A stretch of 64,000 nt of DNA from Stappia stellulata (GTDB taxonomy: Bacteria; Pseudomonadota; Alphaproteobacteria; Rhizobiales; Stappiaceae), in the NCBI RefSeq assembly GCF_020176715.1, contig NZ_JAIVMF010000011.1:1-64000 (forward strand), written 5' to 3'. Shown here in pieces: positions 7,414 to 17,304 of this stretch. Under the pieces are notes generated by a model. That model made no database searches. It saw only the letters and a program-made list of their open reading frames with translations, and had not been told where the DNA came from. The stretch's first letter is position 1; each line of letters starts with the position of its first letter. Both the position numbers and the translations under genes were made by a program.

Positions 7414-8774
7414 GCGACGGGGTCCGGTATCTGCTTTTTCTTGGTGTCGGGGACGGATTTCAAAAGACGGGACACGCTGCTCGCAGCGGCAACCGCACCG
7501 GTGGCCGCGAAGGCCTCATGGTTTTTCTCGATATCGCCGAGGCTGTAAAGGTAATTGACCATCACGCCATAGGACTGGCGTCGGCCGGAGAGCGACGGAT
7601 TGGCGTTCCAGTTGATGCGCTCCAGACGGGCGCCATTGCCCAGGTGAAACCGGGCGACCGGGTCGAGCGGACGCGTGCCTTTCGCCTTCTCGCGCATCAG
7701 GTAATGGGCGCAGATCGCCTTGAGCGGCTCCTTGAGGTCTTCCGGCGGCTCCTCCTCGCCGACGCGCTCCAGCAGGTCCGCCTTGTCCGCGGAAAGAATG
7801 CCGGCGACCGGACTGTCGGTCACCCCGGCCGCCGCCTCCACATAAGCGCGCAGCCCCGGCACCGGCGACAGCGTAACGAAGGTCTTGAGATTGGGGAGGT
7901 CGCGGCGCAATTCCTCCACCACCTGCTTGATCAGGAAATTGCCGAAGGAAATGCCGCGCAGCCCCTTCTGGCAATTCGAGATGGAGTAGAACACGGCGGT
8001 GGTCGCCTCGCCCGCCGCCAGTTCCTGGCGTCCCTCCGCCAAAATCGGCGGAATGGCTTCGGGAATGTCCCGGGTCAGCGCCACCTCGACGAAAATCAGC
8101 GGATCATCCACCAGCGCCGGATGGAAGAAGGCGTAGAGACGCCGGTCCGGCAGGTCAATGCGGCGGCGCAGATCGTCCCAGTCGCTGATTTCATGCACCG
8201 CCTCATAGCGGATGATCCGCTCCAGGATCACGGCCGGCGTCGACCAGTCGATGCGCTGCATGACCAGGAAGCCGCGATTGAACCAGGACGAGAACAGATG
8301 CTGGAAATCCCGGTCGACCTCGCGCAGGTCCGGATCGTCGCGCAGGCAGGCGATCAGGTCCTTGCGCATGCTGACAAGCGCCGAGGTGCCGCCCGGCGCC
8401 AGATTCAGCCGGCGCACCAGTTCCTGCCGCCGGGGCTCGGTTGCCGCATGCAGCCCCTGCAGCAGGGGTTCGTCGTCGGGCGCCTCCAGCACCGCCTGCG
8501 CCGCCTTGGCAACGCGCTCGCGGTCGGCGCCGAAGCGGGCGTGAAGCTCGCGAAAGAAGGCAAGGCGCTCGTCCGGCGACAGCGTCGCGTAGCTCGTCAG
8601 CAGGTCGCGGGCAAGCGCCACGCCCGAGGCCTCGCCCCGGCCGGACAGAAGCGCCTCGCACAGGTCTCCCAGCGCCCGCCCGCTTGACACGCGCTCGCGG
8701 CGGCGGTCCAGCAAATGCCGTCCCTGCTCGGCAATCGATCCGAGCAAGTCGTTGAAAAAACTGCTGCTGCTCAT
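7410..8774 (-). CDS. matA: Malonyl-CoA decarboxylase MatA
   Basis: This 454-residue malonyl-CoA decarboxylase turns malonyl-CoA into acetyl-CoA and CO2. An N-terminal helical domain is followed by a GNAT-like catalytic domain, with FYSISNCQKGLRGISFGNF and TLSPVPG as recognisable family motifs. It is flanked by four-base ATGA overlaps with matM upstream and matB downstream, showing a tightly packed operon. No targeting peptide is seen, as expected for the bacterial enzyme. Confidence 0.93.
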   Translation of the reverse strand: MSSSSFFNDLLGSIAEQGRHLLDRRRERVSSGRALGDLCEALLSGRGEASGVALARDLLTSYATLSPDERLAFFRELHARFGADRERVAKAAQAVLEAPDDEPLLQGLHAATEPRRQELVRRLNLAPGGTSALVSMRKDLIACLRDDPDLREVDRDFQHLFSSWFNRGFLVMQRIDWSTPAVILERIIRYEAVHEISDWDDLRRRIDLPDRRLYAFFHPALVDDPLIFVEVALTRDIPEAIPPILAEGRQELAAGEATTAVFYSISNCQKGLRGISFGNFLIKQVVEELRRDLPNLKTFVTLSPVPGLRAYVEAAAGVTDSPVAGILSADKADLLERVGEEEPPEDLKEPLKAICAHYLMREKAKGTRPLDPVARFHLGNGARLERINWNANPSLSGRRQSYGVMVNYLYSLGDIEKNHEAFAATGAVAAASSVSRLLKSVPDTKKKQIPDPVA

Positions 8775-10087
8775 CTACCAGGTCCCATCAACGTGTCGGG
8801 AAGCCAGAGCGCGATCTCGGGCATCAGGCAAAGCAGCACAATGCCCACGACCATGCATCCGACATAGGGCAACGACCCGCGCAAGATCTCACCGAGCGTG
8901 ATGTTCGGCGCGATGCCGTTGATCACATACAAGTTGAGACCGACGGGCGGCGTTATCAACCCGATTTCCATGTTGATGGTGAGGACGACGGCGAACCAGT
9001 AGGGATCGAAGCCGGCCTGGATGATGATCGGCAGAAGGATGGGCGCGGTCATCAGGATGACGGCGACCGGCGGCAGAAAGAAGCCCGCGAACAGCAGGAA
9101 CATGTTGATGATCGCCATCAGCACCCAGCGGTTCACGTCAAGCGCGGCGATCCATTCCGCGATGGTCTGGGTGATGAAGAGGGAGGACAGGGCGAAGGAA
9201 AAAAGCTCGGAGGCGCCGATGATCATCATGATCATCACGCTTTCCTTCAGCGTGTCGCGAAACAGCTGGCTGTAGAGCGCGAGTTTCCACAGCCGGTAGA
9301 TCACCGCGACGAAGATCAGGCACATCACCGCGCCGACGCCGGCTGCTTCCGACGGCGTGGCGATGCCGCCGTAGAGCACGAACAGGATCCCGACGATGAT
9401 GCCGAGAAACGGCAGGACCCGCGGCAGGATGGCGAAGCGCTCGCGCATCGAGAAGCGCCGGCCGAGCATGTCCAGGCCGATACCCCGCCGGCGGCAATCG
9501 TAGATCGTCCAGGCCATGAACAGCGCGGTCAGCATCGCGCCGGGTAGAAGGCCTGCCAGGAACAGGCGGCCGATCGAGGTTTCCGTGGCGATGCCGTAGA
9601 CGATCATGGTGATCGACGGGGGAATGAGAATGCCGAGCGTTCCGCCGGCGGCGATGGACCCGGCCGCAATCTCGTTGGGATAGCCGCGCTTGGTCATTTC
9701 CGGGATGCCCATCTTGCCGATGGCCGCGCAGGTGGCCGGCGAGGAGCCGGAGAGGGCCGCGAAGATCGAACAGGCACCGAGGTTCGACAGCACCAGTCCG
9801 CCGGGCACGCGGTTCAGCCAGCGGTCGAGCGCCTCGTAGAGATCCTTGCCGGCCGGCGAGGAAGCAACCGCCGCCCCCATCAGGATGAACATCGGGATCG
9901 ACACGAGGCCGAAGGAAGCCAGGCCGCCGAAGAAGGTTTCGCCGAGTATGCCGAGCGAGCCCCAACCGTCGGCCAGGATCAGCGCGGCGATGGAGACGAA
10001 ACCGAGCGCGAAGGCGATCGGCATGCCGAGCGCCAGCAGAGCGAGAAGGACGGCGAGCACGCCCGCGCCCCAGACCATGGGCGTCAT
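8771..10087 (-). CDS. matM: TRAP transporter large permease (malonate, MatM/DctM family)
   Basis: This 438-residue inner-membrane protein has about 12 hydrophobic segments and the DctM signature near GSSPATCAAIGKMGIPEM. It is the ion-coupled transport subunit of a TRAP system. It overlaps matQ upstream and matA downstream by four bases each. Malonate as substrate follows from the operon with matA and matB, as in the known rhizobial matPQMAB loci. Confidence 0.9.
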   Translation of the reverse strand: MTPMVWGAGVLAVLLALLALGMPIAFALGFVSIAALILADGWGSLGILGETFFGGLASFGLVSIPMFILMGAAVASSPAGKDLYEALDRWLNRVPGGLVLSNLGACSIFAALSGSSPATCAAIGKMGIPEMTKRGYPNEIAAGSIAAGGTLGILIPPSITMIVYGIATETSIGRLFLAGLLPGAMLTALFMAWTIYDCRRRGIGLDMLGRRFSMRERFAILPRVLPFLGIIVGILFVLYGGIATPSEAAGVGAVMCLIFVAVIYRLWKLALYSQLFRDTLKESVMIMMIIGASELFSFALSSLFITQTIAEWIAALDVNRWVLMAIINMFLLFAGFFLPPVAVILMTAPILLPIIIQAGFDPYWFAVVLTINMEIGLITPPVGLNLYVINGIAPNITLGEILRGSLPYVGCMVVGIVLLCLMPEIALWLPDTLMGPGR

Positions 10088-10569
10088 GAGGCGTCTCCAT
10101 AAATCTTCATGATTTCAGCGATGTACTGCAGGACCAGCAGACCGATGCCGAGCGGAAGCGGCAACAGCGGGATCCAGAGCGGAATGCGCCAGACGGAATC
10201 CGTCGTCCAGTTGTAGGTCCAGGCTTCGTGAAAGTAGGTCCAGCCGGACCAGGCGAGCAGCGCGCAAAAGGCGATGCCGAACAGGCCGGCGACCGTCTGC
10301 ATGGCACGGCGTACGGGCGGCGCGGCGCGCAGCTGCAGCAGATCGACGTTCACATGGCCCTTGTGCAGCAGGACATAGGGTGAGCCGAGGAAGGTCGCGG
10401 CCACCAGGGCATAGGTCACGAATTCCGTCTGCCAGATGGTCGAGCCATTCAGGAAATAGCGGATGAACACCATGTGGCAGACCACGACGGCGGCCGCGCC
10501 GGTGAGCACCATTGCCACGACACCGAGCACCCGCGACAGGGCGGATACCGCTGAAATATAAAGGAACAT
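10084..10569 (-). CDS. matQ: TRAP transporter small permease (malonate, MatQ/DctQ family)
   Basis: This DctQ-type membrane subunit of about 161 residues has four predicted hydrophobic helices. It partners MatM and receives substrate from MatP. ATG 10569 is used; a GTG one codon earlier is also in frame. Its last four bases overlap the matM start. Confidence 0.88.
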   Translation of the reverse strand: MFLYISAVSALSRVLGVVAMVLTGAAAVVVCHMVFIRYFLNGSTIWQTEFVTYALVAATFLGSPYVLLHKGHVNVDLLQLRAAPPVRRAMQTVAGLFGIAFCALLAWSGWTYFHEAWTYNWTTDSVWRIPLWIPLLPLPLGIGLLVLQYIAEIMKIYGDAS

Positions 10570-10698
10570 CACCTGTGCTTTCCCAGGTTTTCCGGCCAGC
10601 GGCGAAGCGTGACCGGTGGCGAACGCGCGTCAGACGCGCGGGCCGAACGTGACTGCGGGACACGCGCATCGCGGGCCAAAAGGCGCGATGCGGAAAGC

Positions 10699-10740
10699 GG
10701 TCCGCCCGCCGGCGTGCGCACTCGCACCGTCGGGCGGACC
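10699..10740 (-). terminator. Intercistronic hairpin between matP and matQ
   Basis: GGTCCGCCCG (10699-10708) and CGGGCGGACC (10731-10740) pair perfectly over 10 bp. No T-run follows on either strand. The hairpin starts 10 bases after the matP stop, in a 180-base gap. It is most likely a partial attenuator or 3' end stabiliser that allows more binding protein than permease to be made, a common arrangement in TRAP operons. Confidence 0.5.
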
Positions 10741-10749
10741 GTCGAAGGA

Positions 10750-11754
10750 TCACTCGACGGCGAGTGCCTTGGCGATCAGTTCCTCGCCACCCGGGACGTT
10801 TTCGGAGAACATCTTGTAGGACGTCTCCTTGGCGATCGCGAGCCAGGCGTCATAGTTCTCGGGCGACATCTCCACGACCTCGACGCCGGCATTCTTGTAG
10901 GTCTCGATCAGCTTGGCATCGAGGCCCTTCGCCTCGCCGATGAAATAGTCCTCGGCCACCTTGCCGGCCGCCATCAGCGCATCCTGCTGTGCCTCGGAGA
11001 GCTTGTCCCAGCTGCGCTTGGACATGAGGATAGGCTCATACATGAACCACAACGCATTGGCGCCGGGCGCGGTCAGGCAGGTCGCCTGCTCGTAGATGCG
11101 ATAGGAGACGAAGGATCCGGACGACGTGTTGGCCGCGTCGAGAACCCCGGTCTGCAGAGCCGTGTAGATCTCCGACGACGGCATGGAGGCGATCGAGGCC
11201 CCCGCCCCAACCAGCATCTGCTCGAAGGCCGGACCGGCGGCGCGCGTCACCTGCCCCTGCATCGTCTCCGGAGAGGTGATGCACTGTTTCTTCGACGCGA
11301 AGCCGCCGGCAAGCCAGGCGTCGGCGATCACCACCACGCCGGCGTCATTGATGATCGCCTTGATGTCCTGCATGAACGGGGAATCGTTGAGACGCGTCGC
11401 GCGGTCGTGATTGCGCACCAGACCCGGCATCAGGGTCGCGGAAAACTGCGGATGGCGCCCGGACGCGTAGTCCAGCGGGAACGCGGAGATGTCGAGCTGA
11501 CCCTTGGTCATCGCGCCCCACTGCTCGCGCGCCTTGAACAGCGACTGGCCGGGATAGACCTTGATCTCGAGCCCGACGTCCGCCTTGGCGACCTCGCGGG
11601 CAAGGATCTGCACCATTTCATCGCGCACATCGCCCTTGCCGCCCGGCCACTGGTGCGACGCCTTGAGAACCACATCCGCCGCATGAGCGGCCGGCATGGC
11701 AATCGCCATCGCCGTCGTCAGGCCGAGCGCGGCCCTTGCAAGTGTCTTGAACAT
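10750..11754 (-). CDS. matP: TRAP transporter substrate-binding protein (malonate, MatP/DctP family)
   Basis: This 334-residue periplasmic DctP-family binding protein starts at ATG 11754, which has a strong GGGAGGAA site six bases upstream; the longer open frame to 11868 has none. The signal peptide runs MFKTLARAALGLTTAM and is cut after AAHAA. It is the first gene of the mat operon and is transcribed divergently from matR. Malonate specificity is inferred from the operon. Confidence 0.9.
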   Translation of the reverse strand: MFKTLARAALGLTTAMAIAMPAAHAADVVLKASHQWPGGKGDVRDEMVQILAREVAKADVGLEIKVYPGQSLFKAREQWGAMTKGQLDISAFPLDYASGRHPQFSATLMPGLVRNHDRATRLNDSPFMQDIKAIINDAGVVVIADAWLAGGFASKKQCITSPETMQGQVTRAAGPAFEQMLVGAGASIASMPSSEIYTALQTGVLDAANTSSGSFVSYRIYEQATCLTAPGANALWFMYEPILMSKRSWDKLSEAQQDALMAAGKVAEDYFIGEAKGLDAKLIETYKNAGVEVVEMSPENYDAWLAIAKETSYKMFSENVPGGEELIAKALAVE

Positions 11755-11893
11755 GTCTTCCTCCCAAACACCGCCGACACTCGGTGAGGCCGCCGGATCC
11801 CTTGTGATTGAACGCGACCGGACGCCAGCCTCCTCCGGGCCCGCCGCGCCATGGGTCAAAGCAATCACCGCGCTGCATCCAAGTCAACGCTTT

Positions 11894-11903
11894 TTGTATA
11901 CAA
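11894..11903. promoter_or_regulatory. MatR-type GntR operator
   Basis: TTGTATACAA is a perfect 10-bp palindrome in the divergent matP/matR gap, 29 bases before the matR start. It matches the TTGTATACAA core that I recall for the Rhizobium MatR site and the general GT-N-AC pattern of FCD-type GntR operators. Binding here would control matR and probably the mat operon. Confidence 0.75.
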
Positions 11904-11931
11904 GGCTGCGAGGCTTGAATATTATTGCGGC

Positions 11932-12633
11932 ATGACCGACGTCGCGACACCGCCCCGATCCGCCCGACGAACAGCGAATGCCCTGCGCGAGGCGCTGGAA
12001 GACGACATTGCCGTCGGCCTGTATCCGCCAGGCACACGTCTGGACGAAGTTTCTCTGGCGAAACGGTTTTCCGTCTCGCGCACGCCGATCCGCGAAGCCC
12101 TGATCGAGCTCTCCGCCTCGGGTCTTGTCGAGATCCGCCCGCGCCGGGGCGCTTTCGTGCGCGAGATCGGCATTCCGCGCCTGATCGAGATGTTCGAGGT
12201 GATGGCGGAACTGGAGGCCATGTGCGCAAGGCTGGCCTCGCGGCGCATGGATGCAGCAGAGCGCGCGGCGCTCATGGAGGCGCACGAGCGCTGCAGCGAC
12301 GCCGCAAAAGCCGGCGACCCGGATGCCTATTACATCGCGAACGAGGCGTTTCACGATGCGATCTATGCGGGAAGCGGCAACGGATTTCTGGCCGAGCAGG
12401 CCCGCGAGCTCAAGAACCGGCTGAAGCCCTACCGCCGGCTTCAGCTTCGCGTGCGCAACCGGGTGGGGAATTCACTGGCCGAGCATCAGGCGATCGTCGA
12501 TGCGATCCAGGCCGGCAACGACGACGAGGCCGCCCGCGTGCTGCGCTCGCACATTCTTATTCAGGGCGAGCGCTTCAACGATTTCGTGGCGTCTCTTGCG
12601 GCGGCGGAAAAGACCCGCCGCGCGCAAGGGTAA
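11932..12633 (+). CDS. matR: GntR-family (FCD) regulator of malonate genes
   Basis: This 233-residue regulator starts at ATG 11932. The N-terminal winged helix has RLDEVSLAKRFSVSRTPIRE, followed by an all-helical FCD ligand-binding domain with conserved His/Asp metal or ligand residues (NEAFHDAIY, EHQAIVDAI). It is divergent from matP across a TTGTATACAA palindrome, matching the organisation of known malonate loci, in which MatR represses until malonate is present. Confidence 0.85.
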   Translation: MTDVATPPRSARRTANALREALEDDIAVGLYPPGTRLDEVSLAKRFSVSRTPIREALIELSASGLVEIRPRRGAFVREIGIPRLIEMFEVMAELEAMCARLASRRMDAAERAALMEAHERCSDAAKAGDPDAYYIANEAFHDAIYAGSGNGFLAEQARELKNRLKPYRRLQLRVRNRVGNSLAEHQAIVDAIQAGNDDEAARVLRSHILIQGERFNDFVASLAAAEKTRRAQG

Positions 12634-12651
12634 GGGCGGGCGCAGAGCCCG

Positions 12652-13386
12652 TCAGCTGGTCTCCGGCGCCTTCGACAAGACGACGACCTTGGTGTGGGTC
12701 GGCACACGGTTGAAGAGATCCAGTATGTCCTGGTTCCACATGCGGATGCAGCCCGACGACACGCTGCGGCCGATGCTTTCCGGTTGCTTGGTCCCGTGGA
12801 TGCGATAGAGCGTGTCGACGCTCCCCTGCCACAGGTCGAGCGCCCGGGCGCCGAGCGGATTGCGCGGGCCGCGCGGATAGCCGTCCTTCCAGTATTTTTC
12901 CAGCGCCGGGTTGCGCGCGATCATTTCCCGTGGAGGGCGCCAGATCGGCCAGACGCGCTTCACCCGCACCTTGGCATCGCCGCTCCAGGCAAAGCCCGCG
13001 CGGCCAACGCCGATGCCGTAACGCAGCGCCTTGCCGCCTGGCAGCGTCCAGTAGAGAAACTTGGAATAGGGATCGACGATGATCGTGCCCGGCCGCTCGC
13101 GGGTGTCGTAGTCGACCACCTGGCGCCAGTACTTCCGGTCGAAATTCTTGTAAGGAATCGCGGGGATCTTGAAGTCGTAATCGGTCGTCGCCGCATAGGC
13201 TGAGGCGTAGTCGAAATCCTCGCCCGGCAGGTCCGGCTGATTGTGCAGCCCGACCGTCGCGACCCCACCGCCGACGCCGCTCGACTGGCAGGCCGCCAGA
13301 ACCAGCGGCGCACCGATCACGAACGACCGACGCGAAAGCAACGTGCCCGCATGGGGCTGCGTCTTGTCCGGTCCCTTAGACACCAT
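12652..13386 (-). CDS. L,D-transpeptidase (YkuD domain), probable lipoprotein
   Basis: The start is ATG 13386 with GGAGAAAG upstream; the frame extends four codons to a TTG. The N-terminus carries LLSRRSFVIGAPLVLAAC, combining a twin-arginine-like pair with a lipobox (C33). The YkuD catalytic motif is RIHGTKQPESIG followed by SVSSGCIRM, with H197 and C213. The enzyme should form 3-3 peptidoglycan cross-links or attach proteins to peptidoglycan in the periplasm. It converges on matR with only 18 bases between them. Confidence 0.88.
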   Translation of the reverse strand: MVSKGPDKTQPHAGTLLSRRSFVIGAPLVLAACQSSGVGGGVATVGLHNQPDLPGEDFDYASAYAATTDYDFKIPAIPYKNFDRKYWRQVVDYDTRERPGTIIVDPYSKFLYWTLPGGKALRYGIGVGRAGFAWSGDAKVRVKRVWPIWRPPREMIARNPALEKYWKDGYPRGPRNPLGARALDLWQGSVDTLYRIHGTKQPESIGRSVSSGCIRMWNQDILDLFNRVPTHTKVVVLSKAPETS

Positions 13387-13467
13387 GTCTTTCTCCAAAC
13401 GTTCCAGGCTCCAACCGTGGATCTTGTACCCGATCGCGGGGCCGGATGCGAGCGCGCAAAATGCACC

Positions 13468-15093
<1,626 letters not shown>

Positions 15094-15094
15094 C

Positions 15095-16216
15095 TCAGCG
15101 ATCCTTCGGGTCGAGCGCATCGCGCAGGCCGTCGCCGATGAAATTCAGCGCAAACAGCGTTGTCGTCAGGAAAATCGCGGGAAACAGCAGCATCGTCGGA
15201 TTGCCCTCGATGTCGCGCGCGCCTTCCGAGATCAGCACGCCCCAACTGGTCATCGGCTCCTGCACGCCAAGGCCCAGGAAGGACAGGAAGCTCTCCAACA
15301 GGATCACGCGCGGAACCAGCAGCGTCATATAGATCACCACCGGGCCGGTGAGGTTCGGAATGATGTGGCGGCGCAGGATGCCGACATTTTCCACGCCAAG
15401 CGCCTCGGCCGCCTGGATGAACTCCTGCCGCTTCAGGCTGAGCGTCTGCCCGCGCACGATCCGCGCCATGTCGAGCCATTCCACCGCGCCGACGGCGATG
15501 AACATCAGCACGAAGTTTCGCCCGAAAAAGACCACCAGCAGGATCACGAAGAAGATGAAGGGCAGCGAATACAGGATATCCACCACCCGCATCATCACCA
15601 GATCGACCCGCCCGCCGAGATAGCCGGACACCGCGCCATAGGTCACGCCGATCACGATGGCGACCACGGTCGCCAGCAAGCCGATGGTGAGCGAGATCCG
15701 CCCGGCGATCAGCGTGCGCGTCAGCAGGTCGCGACCGGTCGCATCGGTGCCGAAGAGGAAGGTGAACCGCTCGATATCGGCGACGATGACGCCGCTTTTT
15801 CCATCACCCGCCATCTCCTCCAGCCGGGCACCGGAGAAAATGTCCACCCGGTCGACGTAGCGCACGATGCGCGGATCGAGCTCGCGCGACGACGACACGG
15901 GAATGCGAACGCTTTCGCCGACGATCTCGACCGGCTCGCCGACATCGACACGCGCGCGCTTCAGCGCGTCGAGCGCGGCCGGGGCGATCGCCTCGGCCTT
16001 GGGATAGGGCGACAGGCTGGGCCCCACCTTCACATAGGAGCGATAGACCTGGTCATAGGCATGGCCGGTCAGATAGGGCCCCGCCAGACAGGCCAGCGCC
16101 ATGAGGACCAGAAAGACGAGGCTCGCCATCGCCGCGCGATTGCGGCGCAGGCGGGCCAGCCCGTCCTGCCAGAGCGAGCGCCCCTCGACGGGCCTGGGCT
16201 GAACAACCGCTGTCAT
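15095..16216 (-). CDS. oppC: Peptide ABC transporter permease (OppC type)
   Basis: This 373-residue inner-membrane permease has one N-terminal helix, then a periplasmic loop of more than 100 residues, then the conserved five-helix transport domain with the EAA loop (EALGVENVGILRRHIIPN). The long loop after helix 1 is longer than in enteric OppC and resembles YejE-type permeases. It starts three bases after oppB ends. Confidence 0.87.
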   Translation of the reverse strand: MTAVVQPRPVEGRSLWQDGLARLRRNRAAMASLVFLVLMALACLAGPYLTGHAYDQVYRSYVKVGPSLSPYPKAEAIAPAALDALKRARVDVGEPVEIVGESVRIPVSSSRELDPRIVRYVDRVDIFSGARLEEMAGDGKSGVIVADIERFTFLFGTDATGRDLLTRTLIAGRISLTIGLLATVVAIVIGVTYGAVSGYLGGRVDLVMMRVVDILYSLPFIFFVILLVVFFGRNFVLMFIAVGAVEWLDMARIVRGQTLSLKRQEFIQAAEALGVENVGILRRHIIPNLTGPVVIYMTLLVPRVILLESFLSFLGLGVQEPMTSWGVLISEGARDIEGNPTMLLFPAIFLTTTLFALNFIGDGLRDALDPKDR

Positions 16217-16219
16217 CGC

Positions 16220-17143
16220 CTACCCCAGCCGGACGCGCGGGTCGATCAGCGCATAGAGCAGATCGACCACCAGATTGAAGACAATGATGAAGATGGCGAT
16301 CACGATCACCGTTCCCATCACCAGCGTGTAGTCGCGGTTGAGCGCGGCCTGGACGAAATAGCGGCCGACGCCGGGAATGCCGAAGATCGTCTCCACCACG
16401 ACCGAGCCGGTCAGGAGCGCGGCCGCCGCCGGGCCGGCATAGGAGACCACCGGCAGGATCGCCGAGCGCAGCGCATGCACGACGACCACCGTCCAGGGCT
16501 TCAGCCCGTAGGCGCGCGCCGTTCGGATGTGGTGGGAGCGCATCGCCTCGATCATCGCGCCGCGCGTTAGCCGGGTGACGACGGCGATCTGCGGCAGGGC
16601 CAGCGTGACGATCGGAAGGATCTTGTAGGACCACGCCCCGTCGCCCCAGCCGCCGGCCGGGAGCCAACCGAGCCAGACGCCGAAGACCAGCGACAGCAAC
16701 GGCGCGATCACGAAGGTGGGGATGGTGATGCCAAGCGTCGCCAGCCCGACGATGCCGTAGTCGGCCGGGCGGTTCTGGCGCAGCGCCGAGGCGATCCCGA
16801 GCAGCGTTCCGGCGACCAGCGCCAACACCAGCGCCCCCGCGCCGATCTGGATCGACACCGGCAGGCCGGAGGCGAAAAGCTCGGCCACCGAGAAATCCCG
16901 GTAGACGAAGCTCGGGCCGAAATCGCCGCGCGCGAGATTGCCGAGATAGTAGAGATACTGTTCCCACAAGGGCTTATCGAGGTGATAGATCCGGTTGAGG
17001 TTCTCCATCACCTTGGCTTCCAGCGGGCGTTCCAGATTGAACGGCCCGCCCGGCGCGACCCGGATCAGGAAGAAGGCACCGGTGACAATCAAAAAGAGCG
17101 TCGGGATCGCCGTCAGCAGACGGCGCGTCACATAACCGAACAT
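16220..17143 (-). CDS. oppB: Peptide ABC transporter permease (OppB type)
   Basis: This 307-residue permease starts at ATG 17143; the frame is open to 17182 without a better site. It has six hydrophobic helices and the EAA loop near ARAYGLKPWTVVVVHALRSA. It forms the membrane channel with OppC. Confidence 0.88.
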   Translation of the reverse strand: MFGYVTRRLLTAIPTLFLIVTGAFFLIRVAPGGPFNLERPLEAKVMENLNRIYHLDKPLWEQYLYYLGNLARGDFGPSFVYRDFSVAELFASGLPVSIQIGAGALVLALVAGTLLGIASALRQNRPADYGIVGLATLGITIPTFVIAPLLSLVFGVWLGWLPAGGWGDGAWSYKILPIVTLALPQIAVVTRLTRGAMIEAMRSHHIRTARAYGLKPWTVVVVHALRSAILPVVSYAGPAAAALLTGSVVVETIFGIPGVGRYFVQAALNRDYTLVMGTVIVIAIFIIVFNLVVDLLYALIDPRVRLG

Positions 17144-17261
17144 GAAAAGCGGACTCCGCGTCCTTGTCGTCGAGTGATGCAAGACCGAGACAGGCTGCGC
17201 GACTTTGCGCGCTTATGCCAGCGCAAGCGCACCCTGCTCGATTGCGGCGAGCGGGAGAAAT

Positions 17262-17291
17262 GCGGGAGGCGGACGACGGCCCGCCTCCCGC
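17262..17291 (-). terminator. Intercistronic hairpin between oppA and oppB
   Basis: GCGGGAGGCGG (17262-17272) and CCGCCTCCCGC (17281-17291) pair perfectly over 11 bp with an 8-base loop. The hairpin lies 14 bases after the oppA stop, without a T-run. It probably reduces transcription into oppB or protects the abundant oppA message. Confidence 0.55.
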
Positions 17292-17304
17292 GTGAAACCT
17301 GCGC

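Noticed and set aside
5833-7548. 571-codon plus-strand open frame opposite matB
   Set aside because: It is a shadow of matB on the other strand, with Arg/His/Asp-rich sequence and no motif.
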